From assembly GCA_009602725.1 (NCBI GenBank), contig WELB01000261.1:85468-103339 (forward strand): 17,872 nucleotides of DNA, written 5' to 3'. A program made the position numbers and the translations under genes. Below are positions 1-9,445 of this stretch, piece by piece. Position 1 is the stretch's first letter. The number at the start of each line of letters is the position of its first letter. The DNA is from Spirogloea muscicola (taxonomy: Eukaryota; Streptophyta; Zygnematophyceae; Spirogloeales; Spirogloeaceae). Below the pieces are notes generated by a model. It saw nothing but the letters and a program-made list of their open reading frames with translations. It was not told the origin of the DNA and searched no databases.

Positions 1-5
1 CGCCG

Positions 6-51
<46 letters not shown>

Positions 52-52
52 G
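1..52. repeat. CCG/GGC trinucleotide run at left edge
   Basis: Nearly pure (CCG)n with one CAC interruption near position 10. The window begins inside it, so its true length is unknown. Similar runs lie at 2715-2745, 2828-2873 and 3037-3063. No gene can be assigned to this stretch. Confidence 0.95.
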
Positions 53-154
53 GTTCGAACTGGCTCCAACGGCAACTTCCGTCAGAGAGGTAACGGCTTA
101 ACGGCTTCTTAGCGGCATCTCGTCGGTGCCGCCTCGATAGCGAGAATCAGCTCC

Positions 155-300
155 TCCACCGTTAGGCAATGGCTCCGAGAGGCCAGCCCTGAGGAATGTA
201 CAAAGAAAGAAAGTGCTCGCCCATAGAGAAGAGGAGCCGGCAAAGCCAGCCCAAAAAGAATGGACAATGTCCAAAGCCAAAGAAAGAGGTGCCGAAGAAG
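155..300 (-). repeat. Hairpin-core dispersed repeat, modules B and A
   Basis: Read on the minus strand, 300-228 carries TTCGGCACC, then TTGTCCATTCTTTT, then GGGCTGGCTTTGCCGGC. This is followed by 209-155 with TTTGTACATTC, GGGCTGGCCTCTC and CATTGCCTAAC. The same two modules in the same order occur on the plus strand at 2340-2440 and 2578-2626. No stop codon interrupts one minus-strand frame here, but the reading frame has no recognisable protein. It is judged a non-coding repeat because its copies sit in both orientations and in different frames. Confidence 0.7.
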
Positions 301-327
301 GACCACACTACAAAACACGACTAGACC

Positions 328-585
328 TAATAAAATAGCATGTAGGATTTTATAATTGATTTCACAGTGGTTGGGCTTTGTCCGAGCCATTTGTAGATTT
401 TTTTTTATACGTGACATTATTTCGTCTTTTTCTTGATCTCGAATAGAAATTATGTCTCCATAGGTAAGAACAAATCCTGGGATAGATACGACTTGACCAT
501 TTACACAGTTTTTTATGACTGATCCATTGTCTTGCTGTAAAAATAGAATCACAAAATAAGATACGAACAAGCAAAACATCTAAGA
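328..585 (-). pseudogene. rps4: Mitochondrial-type ribosomal protein S4 (rps4) remnant, frameshifted
   Basis: Two adjoining minus-strand frames together resemble the C-terminal S4 RNA-binding region of organellar ribosomal protein S4. The first, from about 585, reads LDVLLVRILFCDSIF then TARQWISHKKLC, like the RLDVILVRL..ARQLISHKK..C segment of the family. The second reads CVNGQVVSIPGFVLTYGD, ISIRDQEKDE, and ends KPNHCEINYKILHAILL at 328. The switch between frames falls at the A-run (T-run on plus) near 506-516, so the copy cannot be translated as one protein. The KPxHxEINYK ending suits mitochondrial rather than plastid rps4. The stretch is visibly AT-rich beside its GC-rich neighbours, as expected of organelle DNA inserted in the nucleus. 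Only about 85 codons are recognisable, and the N-terminal part is absent. A diverged nuclear-transferred gene is a less likely alternative. No mitochondrial genes flank it. Confidence 0.72.
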
Positions 586-799
586 ACACGAGACGATGCA
601 GAGGGAAGCTCAGTATACGCGAATGAGCAACATCAGGTCGGAATAGCTCGCTGCAGGGAAAGAAAAGATTTCGTGTATGTGAAACAATCGAAGGCCAGTA
701 TGGCCAAGTACAAAGGTAAGCACATCTTATGAAGTAGCCGCTAGCATCTAGCACTAGAAAGACGCACTCCGCCGAGACCCATAGGCGGCGGCCATAGCA

Positions 800-850
800 C
801 AAGGGATGGAGAAACAGCTCTTCCAACGTACAAGGCAATGGCTGAGAGGT
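800..850 (-). repeat. Hairpin-core dispersed repeat, copy C (diverged)
   Basis: Minus strand reads ACCTCTCAGCCATTGCCT, then TACGTTGGAAGAGCTGTTTC. The same order (CTC..AGCCATTGCCT, then TGGAGGAGCTGATTCTC) occurs in the minus-strand copy at 130-185, which identifies it as a member of the same family. It lies upstream of the rps4 remnant, while the A/B copy lies downstream. Confidence 0.5.
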
Positions 851-919
851 TTCTGAGAGTCCTCTTTCTGAAGTCTTGGCGCTTAGTATCAGTTTTGAGA
901 TAGTCTGGCCCCTTCGTAA

Positions 920-990
920 TCTGGCCCCGTCGAACCTTGGCTGGCTTCTCACAGCCCTTGCCCCCAGTGACAGAGCCACTTCTCTCAATG
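920..990 (+). repeat. Hairpin-core dispersed repeat, copy D
   Basis: Core GGCTGGCTTCTCACAGCC at 939-956 can fold into a GGCTG/CAGCC stem. It is followed by CTTGCCCCCAGTGA and then GAGCCACTTCTCTCAATGG. The order and most bases match the copy at 1799-1855. Confidence 0.7.
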
Positions 991-1597
991 GCTGAGAGAG
1001 GCGAGCTCAAAGGACTGTCCAAGGTCTGAAAGGGCCGAAAGGTGCAAAAAGCACAAACATAGTTTCCGTGACTTATGCACGTGAGAGCTCAAGAACCTCC
1101 AGTCAACAAGTTCAGATACCCAGGACTGCGCCTGACCAGCGTCCCGGTCCCTCCATTGGCCTGTCACAGCCACCGCCCTCTCCTGGAAGCGTCGTGTGTT
1201 CACGATAGGCCACAGTCCGATCGGAGCTGTCTTCCGCAAGTCGACTGACTTTGTACGTCATTTTGCTGGGGTTTTTCACTTGTATTGAAGTGATTCGTTA
1301 GGGGGCTCCTGGCCCAAACATTACCGCCTACCGGCACAGCTTCAGCTTCCGCCCACCATTAGTCATGCATTAGAGGAGCGCTCCTGGTGCTGCAGAACGG
1401 CGGATAATCTGAAACTGTAGTGCCCAACTCCATGCTAATGCGCCATCTATTTAAAGCATACCCTCACAAACAAGGTTCTCACTGGATGCAGAAGCGTTGG
1501 CTTGCCCTCGTGGAATCACACTTGCATGCGTAATTGCAAGTGTACTATAGGTCATCAACGTGGTGTCCCGACAAAACCAATTGGAGCAGGCCGATTT

Positions 1598-1685
1598 CAA
1601 CGCGGCAAAATGGGGCTCTCCAAACGGGGGCAAGGGCTGTGGAAGTCCAGGCCCAGAATTCTTTAGCAAGGTCGGAAGGGGCCGA
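1598..1685 (-). repeat. Hairpin-core dispersed repeat, copy E (inverted to F)
   Basis: Minus strand reads GGCCCCTTCCGACCTTGC, AAAGAATTCTGGGCCTGG, ACTTCCACAGCCCTTGCC, then CCCGTTTGGAGAGCCCC. This aligns through about 85 bases with the plus-strand copy at 1767-1855. The two copies form an imperfect inverted repeat with a spacer of about 85 bases. Confidence 0.75.
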
Positions 1686-1766
1686 ATAGCGCTGGAAGTC
1701 ATCACAAAGCAAGGATCACGTAGGATCATCACTCAGTAACGTCTATTCAGTACCTGCTAAGCGTTT

Positions 1767-1855
1767 TTGGCCCCTTAGAACCTTTGTCAATTCTTTTCGG
1801 GCTGGCTTTTCTCAGCCCTTGCCCCCATTTGGAGTGCCACTTCTTTCTATTCAGT
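1767..1855 (+). repeat. Hairpin-core dispersed repeat, copy F (inverted to E)
   Basis: Reads TTGGCCCCTTAGAACC, TTTGTCAATTCTTTTC, GGGCTGGCTTTTCTCAGCCC (stem GGGCTG with CAGCCC), then TTGCCCCCATTTGGAG, TGCCACTTCTTTC. It is the best-preserved copy of the element and the partner of copy E. Confidence 0.75.
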
Positions 1856-2334
1856 AGCCACAAGTCAGAAAGACTAGCCGCCGGAAAGCAGTCCCCTGGA
1901 CGAAAGCCAGAGCAGATGGATTCACCAACTACTTCACTGGAGCAACGTCACATATGAAGGGCGTACATGCATAGCTAACATAGCTACTTTGTGACAACGG
2001 TGGTGGCATTTCCCTCCCGTCTCGAAGATGAAAGCGAACCTCTCTCACACAGCGCGCAGTAAGTCAGGCCACCAGCTTCCGTGGCAGTGCTCCGGCTCGC
2101 CAGGTTAGCCTGTCAATATTCTTTGTGCTCATTCGTGGTTGTAGCGTCACACTGTTACCTTCACACGGTCACCTTAGCCACCTAAGCATGGGGCTTCGAT
2201 TCATGTAGCACCACTTTCTGCACTAGCCTCTGCCTGAACAGTGTACTAGCTTAAATTGGCCTCCCTTTGATTTTCATGCGCACTGCGCGCCTTCTGAGCA
2301 TCCATCTGCATCATTTCGTGTCCTGGTGTGTAGT

Positions 2335-2626
2335 TTCTTTCCTTTTTCGGCACCGTTTTGTGGCCTTCGGATCTTGTCCATTCTTTTCTGGATTAGCTTT
2401 GCTAGCCCCTCTTTTTCCATGACGAGCAATTTCTTCTCCCTCGCCAGTGATGGACTCCCCGTCGTCGCAGACCCTCGGCCAGCATATCGTCGGCGTCCCG
2501 TTGGACAGTCGAGTCCCGTTTCGATTCGGACTTCAAACTCTCAAAATCCAACACATGGAAATAATTTCTGATCTGACCTTTTGTACATTCTCCTGGGCTG
2601 GCCTCTCACAGCCCATTGCCTTACAT
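2335..2626 (+). repeat. Hairpin-core dispersed repeat, modules G and H with an insert
   Basis: 2340-2440 matches the minus-strand module at 228-300 (TTCGGCACC, CTTGTCCATTCTTTTC, TAGCTTTGCTAGCCCCTC, ACGAGCAATTTCTTCT). 2578-2626 matches the module at 155-209 (TTTTGTACATTC, GGGCTGGCCTCTCACAGCCC, ATTGCCTTAC). About 140 bases unrelated to the other copy separate them here, whereas there they are nearly adjacent. Confidence 0.72.
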
Positions 2627-2714
2627 TGAAAAATCAACTACGTTAGATACGCTGTTTCTAACGCACTCTCCGTTTGCCGTTTGGACTGCAAGCTGCGCTC
2701 GAGCTCCTCCTTGC

Positions 2715-2745
<31 letters not shown>

Positions 2746-2904
2746 AGGCGGAGTGGCGCTCGCAGGCAGCAGCGGATTCTAGGAAGGGCTGCGTGGCGAG
2801 AGAGCGGCGCCGAGGGCTGGCCGTGCATGGCGGCGGCGGTGGCGGCGGCGGCGACGGCGGCGGCGGTGGCGGCCTGAGGAGTCCGGCCAGGGGCCCGCGC
2901 GACG
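2627..2904. other. Region upstream of Sec14-like gene with CCG and GGC runs
   Basis: It holds (CCG)n at 2715-2745 and (GGC)n at 2828-2873. These create open frames encoding poly-Pro, poly-Arg or poly-Ala on both strands. It probably contains the promoter and 5' untranslated region of the plus-strand gene that follows. I see no convincing TATA box or other named element. Confidence 0.4.
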
Positions 2905-5900
2905 ATGGTGAGCTCCGCGCCGCCAGCGAAAGTCGCCGCCGAGCAGCAGCCGCCGCAGAATCTGCGGTAGAGACGAATACTTACTCGGCATTATATTGCG
3001 CAGTCGCTGTGGCGGTCGTCCTCCGGCAAGGACCGGCAGGCGGCGGCGGCGGCGGCGGCGGTGGCCGGCGGGTGTGTGCCGCCGGCGGGGGCCAAAGACG
3101 CGCCCATTGCCAAGGTTCCGGAGGCCAAGCGCCGCAGCAGCGTGGACGAGCTCGCTGCTCTGATCGCCGCAGGCAAGTCTTCCATTGGCGCGTCGCCATT
3201 CAGGTGGCGATGGAGCACACTCATAAGATAACAAATTTGACGGCATTCTGGTCGGCTGGTGCTAAGTTACCACGCGGCCGTGGATGTGGGAGGCCCTGGG
3301 GACCTCGACGGCCGCCATAGTGCAGCGGTAGTCGATTTGAGGGCCATGTGACAGCGGCAGTAGAAAGCTTGCGGACAAGTGCCAATTTCATGCGTGCTCC
3401 AGATGGTTGCGCTTTCTGTTAGCTGCAATGCCGCCACGCCTCCGATTGAGCAGCCTTGGCTAGCGGTTACAGGCATTGAAGCGGGCCTCAGCAGCCTGCG
3501 CTGGCATTGTACTTGCACTGAGGTTTTCCAAGTGCATGGTTTCGTGCATTGCTGTGCAGAGCCGGAGGAGCTCCAGAAGACGTTGGAAGTAAGCTCCAGC
3601 CCACGGCACCGCTGCATATACGGCTGCCAGTGACATGTATCGTCGTCAAGGAGCTTCCTTGCTTAATCACAGCAGAGTCCAGGAGCTGCATCTCCATATC
3701 GAGGACTGCACACAAGCTTGATTGCTAAAGGTGCAACTTATGAGTGCAGGTGATGCACCAAGGCTACTTAGAGGCAGCGCTGGAGCGCTTCCTAAAGGCG
3801 CGCGAGTACAACGTACCCAAGGCCCACAAGATGGTTAGCACTGGGGCCCGGCTCTAAGCAGCAAGTCATCAGGACCTCAGTGATGACGATCTGTAAACCT
3901 GGCCATGAGGGCATGAGGAATGCATGTAGCAGAGAAGCTGTCTGACCTGCATTTGTCCTACTTTTCAGCTGGTGGACTGCTTGCGGTGGCGCGTCAAAAA
4001 TGATATAGATAACATCCTTTCGGTGAGTCAACAAGCATGCCCTGCAACTCTTCTGAATTTCAGAGCAAGCATTTGTGGGGCTGAGGTAAGGAGCTGGCCT
4101 GTTTGGAGCGCAGACGTGTGTCAAGCATTGAATGTGTGATTCGGGTGCAACTCATGTCGACCAGTAATCTGATCTGGAGTATCACGGGCATGCTGTCAGC
4201 GGCCAATTCAGGAGAGCAAGTTCGAGAGGATACGGGAGACGCAGCTGCTCGGGATGTGTGGGTTTGACAACAAGGTCGGCGCACCTTTAATCTGACGACC
4301 ATTGTAATCCTTGTCCTAGTCGCAATTGTCCCTAACAAGGAAGGCTCTCGCCTGTCTGCTGACTCATGTAAGCTGCTATTGCTCAGCACATACAGTGCCT
4401 GACTTGCAGGGGCATCCAATCATGGTGGTGCGAGTCGGCTTGAGCACGTTCGACAAGGCTACGGTACTGAATCCTCTCGAACTTGCAGAAGAATGTGAGC
4501 TGGCTGCCAGCTTCAATCTCCCAGCAGCAACTGGCGCAAACATCTGTGTTGGGCATTGCACGCCAAAGTCTTCTGCCTTCTCCTAGCTGACATGCTCATT
4601 TAGTATGTTTGGGCAGCTTGAGGAGTACGTCCTCTCGCACATCCAGAACAACGAGTACCGAGACCGCGTCCTGCTGGTATGACAGACATTATGCAACACC
4701 CGTACTGTACCTGAGTTGACTGAGCCACAGGAGCAAGGCTTAGTGTCGCCTCTCCAGATGTTGGACGTGTTGCGATTCTAACACCTTAAGTGGGGTTGTG
4801 ACAGCCAGAAGCCAGCAAGCAAGCCGGCAGGCCAATCACCACCTGTGTAAAGCTCCTTGACATGACAGGCCTCAAGCTCTCAGCGCTTTCCCGCATGAAG
4901 GTGCTACATTCATCTCAACATCCTTGTCGGGATGAAGATACCAGTGTATCTTGTCGAAATACAGAAGGTTGTGATTTGAAGTCCATCATAGGTTACACAG
5001 TGCTGGGCACACCTAGACCTTCAGCATCTGAGGATGTAGTCTTCACCTTTCAATACTTGGGTTTCTTCAGCTTGGATCCTAATATGATACTATTTCACAG
5101 GTCTCGACTGCAATCTCCAACATCGATGACCTCAATTACCCGGAGAAGGCGACCCATTATTACATTGTCAATGCACCTTATGTATTCACAACCTGCTGGA
5201 AGGTGTGCTAAGCCTTCCTTAGACCACAGTTCTCACACCCTTGACCATAGGTTGTAGACATAGCTAACAAGCGCAAACACAAACCCTCGGAATTTGACTG
5301 CTGTGCTCCTTCACCTGAAAGCTTCCAGCTTCCAGGTTTCAGAGTGAACTCTGTGTCCTCAAATGTGCAGCCCACAGCTTGACCAGAAGCACAGCTGGCC
5401 TGGCCTGTCCCGCTCTGCACCTCGAGTATAATGGACCGTGCTGAGGAGCTGGGCAAATTCCAAGCCGCTGGAAGTGGACAATATTGACGACAGCAACTCT
5501 TGTTTGGCAGGCAGTGAAGCCGCTGCTGCAAGACCGGACACGGAAGAAGGTGGTAGTCCTACCTGGCGCTGGCAAGGACGAGCTCCTGCAGGTCAGCATT
5601 GCCGCAGGCGAGCACATTGTGGTTGCCAAAAGCATGGTCTTGACAACATGCTCAGAACTCCTAGGCATTGTCTGGAAGACTTCCCAACTTGACTCACTTG
5701 CAGGTGATGGAGCCGGAGTGCCTACCACACTTTGTGAGCCTGGCGCCCAAGGAGGGCTTTGGGTCAAGCCGCAACCTGGCAGCGCTTGAGGATCCCGCGC
5801 TCGATTGCTGCGCTGCGTCCCACGCCTACCACCGCGAGATGCAGCGCTACATTCACGAGCAAGCCGAGCAAGCCGTCTCCGCTGGATATGTCAGGACACA

Positions 5901-6387
5901 AAGGTGTCAATTGACCCCACTTGGCAGAAGCTTAATTAGGGAGCTAAGTGGTAAAAGCCAGATTCTGGAAGTCGAGATCCAAGACTTGACCCTGAAGAGG
6001 CAGCAGCAGATCTGTGATTCTCAAATATTCTGCAATCTATTGGCTGCAATGCATCAGCTCGCATTGATTGGCTGCCCCTGCTTGAAATAATAACAACCAA
6101 GTCAAGCATCAAATTGAGTCCTGGCACTATCTTACTCTATTTTCCTCCTAACATCGTCCTAACAGCATACTGAAAGCTGATATACTTGTGTGGCTGCCAG
6201 CTTGCCACGTGTGGAGATCCCCGTGGACCCTGAGAGGGAGGGCGCGGAGATCGAGGTCACACAGGTCGTGGAGAAGACCATCGAGAAGGTGCTGGCCGGA
6301 GAGGGTGAGCGGCCAATTGAGGAGCAGCTCAATGGCCTTGAGCTGGACAGAGATGGCGACAGTGGGGCCCGTTTCAGTAGATCCTGA
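2905..6387 (+). CDS. Sec14-like phosphatidylinositol transfer protein (CRAL-TRIO)
   Basis: Predicted lipid-binding protein that moves phosphatidylinositol and related lipids between membranes. It is expected in the cytosol or on membrane surfaces. Proposed exons: 2905-2907, 3004-3172, 3560-3588, 3750-3833, 3969-4022, 4212-4274, 4410-4463, 4617-4676, 4805-4900, 5101-5202, 5511-5591, 5704-5903, 6201-6387 (TGA), giving 393 residues. CRAL-TRIO N-terminal helices lie at about 59-113 (MHQGYLEAALERFLKAREYN, KAHKM, LVDCLRWRV). The lipid-binding fold follows: VGLSTFDKAT, HIQNNEYRDR, VKLLDMTGLKLSAL (about 190), IDDLNYPEKATHYYIVNAPY (about 211-230), AVKPLLQDRTRKK, LPHF. These match the plant single-domain Sec14 family closely. 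The acidic tail of about 60 residues (333-393) is less conserved. Residues from about 23 are poly-Ala, encoded by a GCG run. Intron 3173-3559 has a GC donor (AG|GCAAGT). The first exon, a lone ATG before GTGAGC, is the weakest part. Without that intron the frame hits TAG at 2968. The gene is convergent with MraY. Confidence 0.9.
3037..3063 (+). repeat. GCG run encoding poly-Ala
   Basis: About eight GCG codons lie in frame inside the second proposed exon of the Sec14-like gene. They give an alanine run in its unconserved N-terminus, so copy-number change here would be expected to be tolerated. Confidence 0.8.
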
Positions 6388-7014
6388 TCTCGACCGGTGC
6401 CACAGCAGGCACTTCTTCTGGCAGTCGCCATTGACTGCTGGCTCACAGCAGCTCCATGTAGATGCATCACTGTCTGCCCATTTGGATGTTTGATCATGTA
6501 GGATACAGAGGCCTAGGATTACAGTCAGTGGCGCTTAACGCCTATGCCAGCACCCTTGATTGTTTGGGCTGGCCTCCTTGAATAGGCTGGAAAGACTCAG
6601 TATGGGTTAGAGTTTTGGTCATCCCGTCAGCTTCATGCTGGCCGAAGCAGTCAAGCGGTCCACTCAACCATTGCAAGATGGCAGCCATTGGCCTCGCTTT
6701 AGAGCTGCAGCAAGCACACTTTGCACATTGCGGGTGCCCCCTCCCTTCTGCTACATTGGGGTGTCAGATTGGACACATACAGTCAGATTTTCTCACACAC
6801 GAGATATTTGCCAGCACTACTGCTGGAAAGAATAAGGATTGTGCAGATTTCGCAACTGGTTAGCTTCAATGAGCATGGGTGAAGTGTCACCTGTACGTAC
6901 TTCACAGTGCCGCAGGTGGGCCATCTACTTACAAGTGTTGAGCTCTGAGTTGCCAGAGAGTGGAGTACATGGCGTCATCAGAAAGCGCACCTTCGGAAGG
7001 ATGAGGAAGGAGGT
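6388..7014. other. Intergenic region between convergent Sec14-like and MraY genes
   Basis: It should contain the 3' untranslated regions of both neighbours. I recognise no coding exon or RNA gene. A possible diverged hairpin-core element (TTTGGGCTGGCCTCCTTG) lies at about 6566-6583, but its right half is not preserved. Confidence 0.5.
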
Positions 7015-9394
7015 CTACACAGAGATGAGGGCCAAATGCGCGGCGGCGAGTGCGAGGGCAAGACCGCCCATGTAAGCACTGGCGACGATGCGCGGCTCTG
7101 GCAGGCCTGAGAGCTCGAGGTGGTGGTGCAGCGGCGCCATGCGGAGCCACCGCTGGCCCTCGCCGTAGCGCCGCCGCGTCCACTTGAAGTATGCCACCTG
7201 CATTAACAACCCCGACATCAGCAGATTTTATACTCGCCCGTCCTAATACTCGATGCTAAGTGCAAGTCCTTTGATCAGCCTTCCTTTCATCAGCCTTTCA
7301 CTCAACCTCAGACTCAGAAGAATGTGGGCCAGGTTGTCACGGTGTAGCAACGCATGAGGTTTGCTTAATAGAGAGCACGAGAGCTTAAGAGCTTGGGCCT
7401 CCAAAGCACAAACTAGTTCACGGGCTCAAGGAACATGAGTGGCGTTAACAAATCTCAGAAACCGTGCTGCTGTGATGCAGTGTTTAAGTGTCAATAATAC
7501 CTGCCCCATAACTGACAGCGTCTCAATGACGAAGATGCCTGATGCCACAAGCAGTGGTAGGTACAGGCCTGTGCAGACGGCCATGGCCGCCAGAGCGCCA
7601 CCCAGCGCCAGGCTGCCTGTGTCGCCCATGAAGACTGCCGCCTTGTGCCGGTTGTGGGCCAGGAATCCCACACAGGCCCCGGCCATGGACGCCCCGAACA
7701 CTGCCAGGGCTGCAAGGAAGACAAGAAAGGCGAGCAGCTGTGAGAAACGACTTCCAAGTGCTGGATATCATTTGTGCCAAGGTCAGCCATGTAAGATTCT
7801 GCACAGATACTAAACGTTCGCCACACTTTCTTGAAGAAGCAGCGCTTTGTCATGTTTGTTCTGTGTTCATTGTCAGGCTGCAAGTAAGTCTCATGCTACT
7901 TTTGGTTGATGGCTTGGACATTGCACAACAAAGCCCAGTCTTCAGCTCTGACCACAAGACAGCTAGCTACATGCAGAGAGATTGTATAAGAAGCTAGTAA
8001 GCCGTTAGTCTGTGATCTACGCCAGTCAGGAAGCTCATGCTGGAGGAGGACCGGGGTAAATGGGGAGGACAGCCACAGTCATGCCAAAGAAGGCAGCAGC
8101 AGCAACGCCAGCGGCCAGGCCGTCAGCGCCGTCGGTGAGGTTGACGCCATTGCTCATGGCCGCAAACGTGAAGACAGAAAGTGGGAGGCACCACTTGCCA
8201 GCGTACCACAGCCCCAGCGGCTGCGGGAGGGGAATCAGCCACCTCCTGCAGCAGGAAGGAAAGAGCAGGCCAAATTGACACACTACTGCCGAGTACTTAG
8301 ACTATCGGGGTTGCTGCTCTTCCAAAATTTCATGGTTGAACAGATTCCAATTACAAGGTTATAAGTCATTGATTCTTTCCAAGTGATGAAGCTTTTGGTG
8401 CTCCCAGATGCAGCAGGACAATGCCAGCCTCATGCGACCACCCCTCTTCAGCTAAGTCACATGCACCTGTAGCTTACAGCAACAAGCAGTCGCTAGAATG
8501 CCCACTACATGGTGTCCTCCTTTGTGATGTATGCATTTAGTACCAGGGTCAAGGTCTAGATGTAGTCTATGGGATTGCAGGTGTATAACTTGGCAACATC
8601 ATGATAGATATATGATCTGAGGACAATGCACGTTAAGCTCACAATGCAAGGTAGCACCCTCACATCTTGTAGGGCGACAGCAACACTGTGCGGTCGAGCC
8701 ACCAATAGAAGCCTAGGCCGACAGCAAGCTGCTCGACAGTACCATGTTACAAGCGCGTCAGCAAAGCAACGCTCTTCCACCATAACCCCAGATTGACTCA
8801 GGACGACGGCTTAACGTGCCCAGCCACCACCCTCTAAGAAAATCTGAGACAAGATGGGTGGGAGATGGTTCTGTGTGAATGGTTATGCCTCAGCAGCAAT
8901 TGCTTCATCACGACTGAGGAGGAGACTACGCTGAGCAGGTGTAGGTGGTTTCAATTGGCGATTGGCAACTGTACTCCAAGCTGAGGCTGATCCTCTGTGT
9001 GACAGGCTCAGGTGGCAGCGAGGGCTTTGATTGCATATTCTGCAACATGAAGGTATTATGTAGAGATGAGGTTTCATTCTAGGGAATGGGCATGGTGTGT
9101 GGAGCTAGCTACCTGCAGGAGGAGCTTGGTGCGGCCGGGAAGGCCGCGGTTGTGGCGCCCAATCAGCACGAGTGCGTCATCCAGGAGGCCGATGGCTGCG
9201 AAGGCGGCGGTGACGGCCGCAACAGCTTGGAGCTCAGGGGCGGCGCTGCCCATAGCGAGGAGCGCCGTGCCGACACCGGCGGGGAGGAAGAAGGCGCCGC
9301 CCATGGTGGGCGTGCCGGCCTTGGCCAGGTGCGCCTGGGGGCCCTCGGCGCGGATGACCTGGCCGAGCTTGAGGCGCGCCAGGAGCGGCACGGC
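7015..9394 (-). CDS. mraY: Phospho-N-acetylmuramoyl-pentapeptide transferase (MraY), 5' partial
   Basis: Transfers phospho-MurNAc-pentapeptide from UDP to undecaprenyl phosphate, making lipid I. In this lineage it would be a plastid inner-membrane enzyme of plastid peptidoglycan synthesis. Exons in transcript order: 9394-9113, 8728-8664, 8245-8052, 7709-7501, 7197-7015 (stop TAG). Phases match throughout and give 310 residues. Catalytic motifs are intact: LLDDALV with the paired Asp at 72-73, [12 protein letters not shown] at about 150-160, [12 protein letters not shown] with Asp about 210, and APLHHHLE at about 271-278. AGTPTMGG near 26-33 is also typical. Multiple hydrophobic membrane spans are present. 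About 360 residues is usual for bacteria, and more with a transit peptide. Here the transit peptide and first membrane helix are missing. The frame is open up to the unresolved base at 9395, and only 140 bases separate that from the DPM1 stop, so the 5' end is absent rather than unrecognised. The gene lies downstream of DPM1 on the same strand. Confidence 0.95.
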
Positions 9395-9395
9395 G
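9395..9395. other. Unresolved base (n), probable assembly gap
   Basis: This is the only ambiguous base in the window. It interrupts the first recovered MraY exon immediately 5' of codons for AVPLLARL. The sequence on the far side (AT-rich, 9396-9534) shows no MraY coding frame and no splice acceptor next to the exon. I infer that a gap of unknown length has been reduced to one n. Confidence 0.7.
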
Positions 9396-9445
9396 NACTA
9401 CTAATTTCTGATAAGCTCTTGTGTGCGCTCCAGATATCAGACAAT

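Larger units (their letters stand above)
586..2335. other. Gene-free, repeat-rich region
   Basis: I see no exon chain or recognisable protein here on either strand. The stretch holds hairpin-core repeat copies at about 800-850 (minus), 920-990 (plus), 1598-1685 (minus) and 1767-1855 (plus), listed separately. The rest is unassigned sequence of mixed composition. Open frames such as the one on minus from 988 run through the repeats and the rps4 remnant and look accidental. Confidence 0.6.

Noticed and set aside
362-988. 208-codon open frame on minus running into the rps4 remnant, as a possible nuclear rps4 with a new presequence
   Set aside because: It passes through dispersed repeat sequence and leaves the rps4 frame at 506-516. 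No intron or start arrangement rejoins the second half.
2616-3320. 234-codon plus-strand frame rich in Pro, Gly and Arg
   Set aside because: Product of CCG/GGC runs in the wrong frame. The conserved Sec14 frame is a different one.
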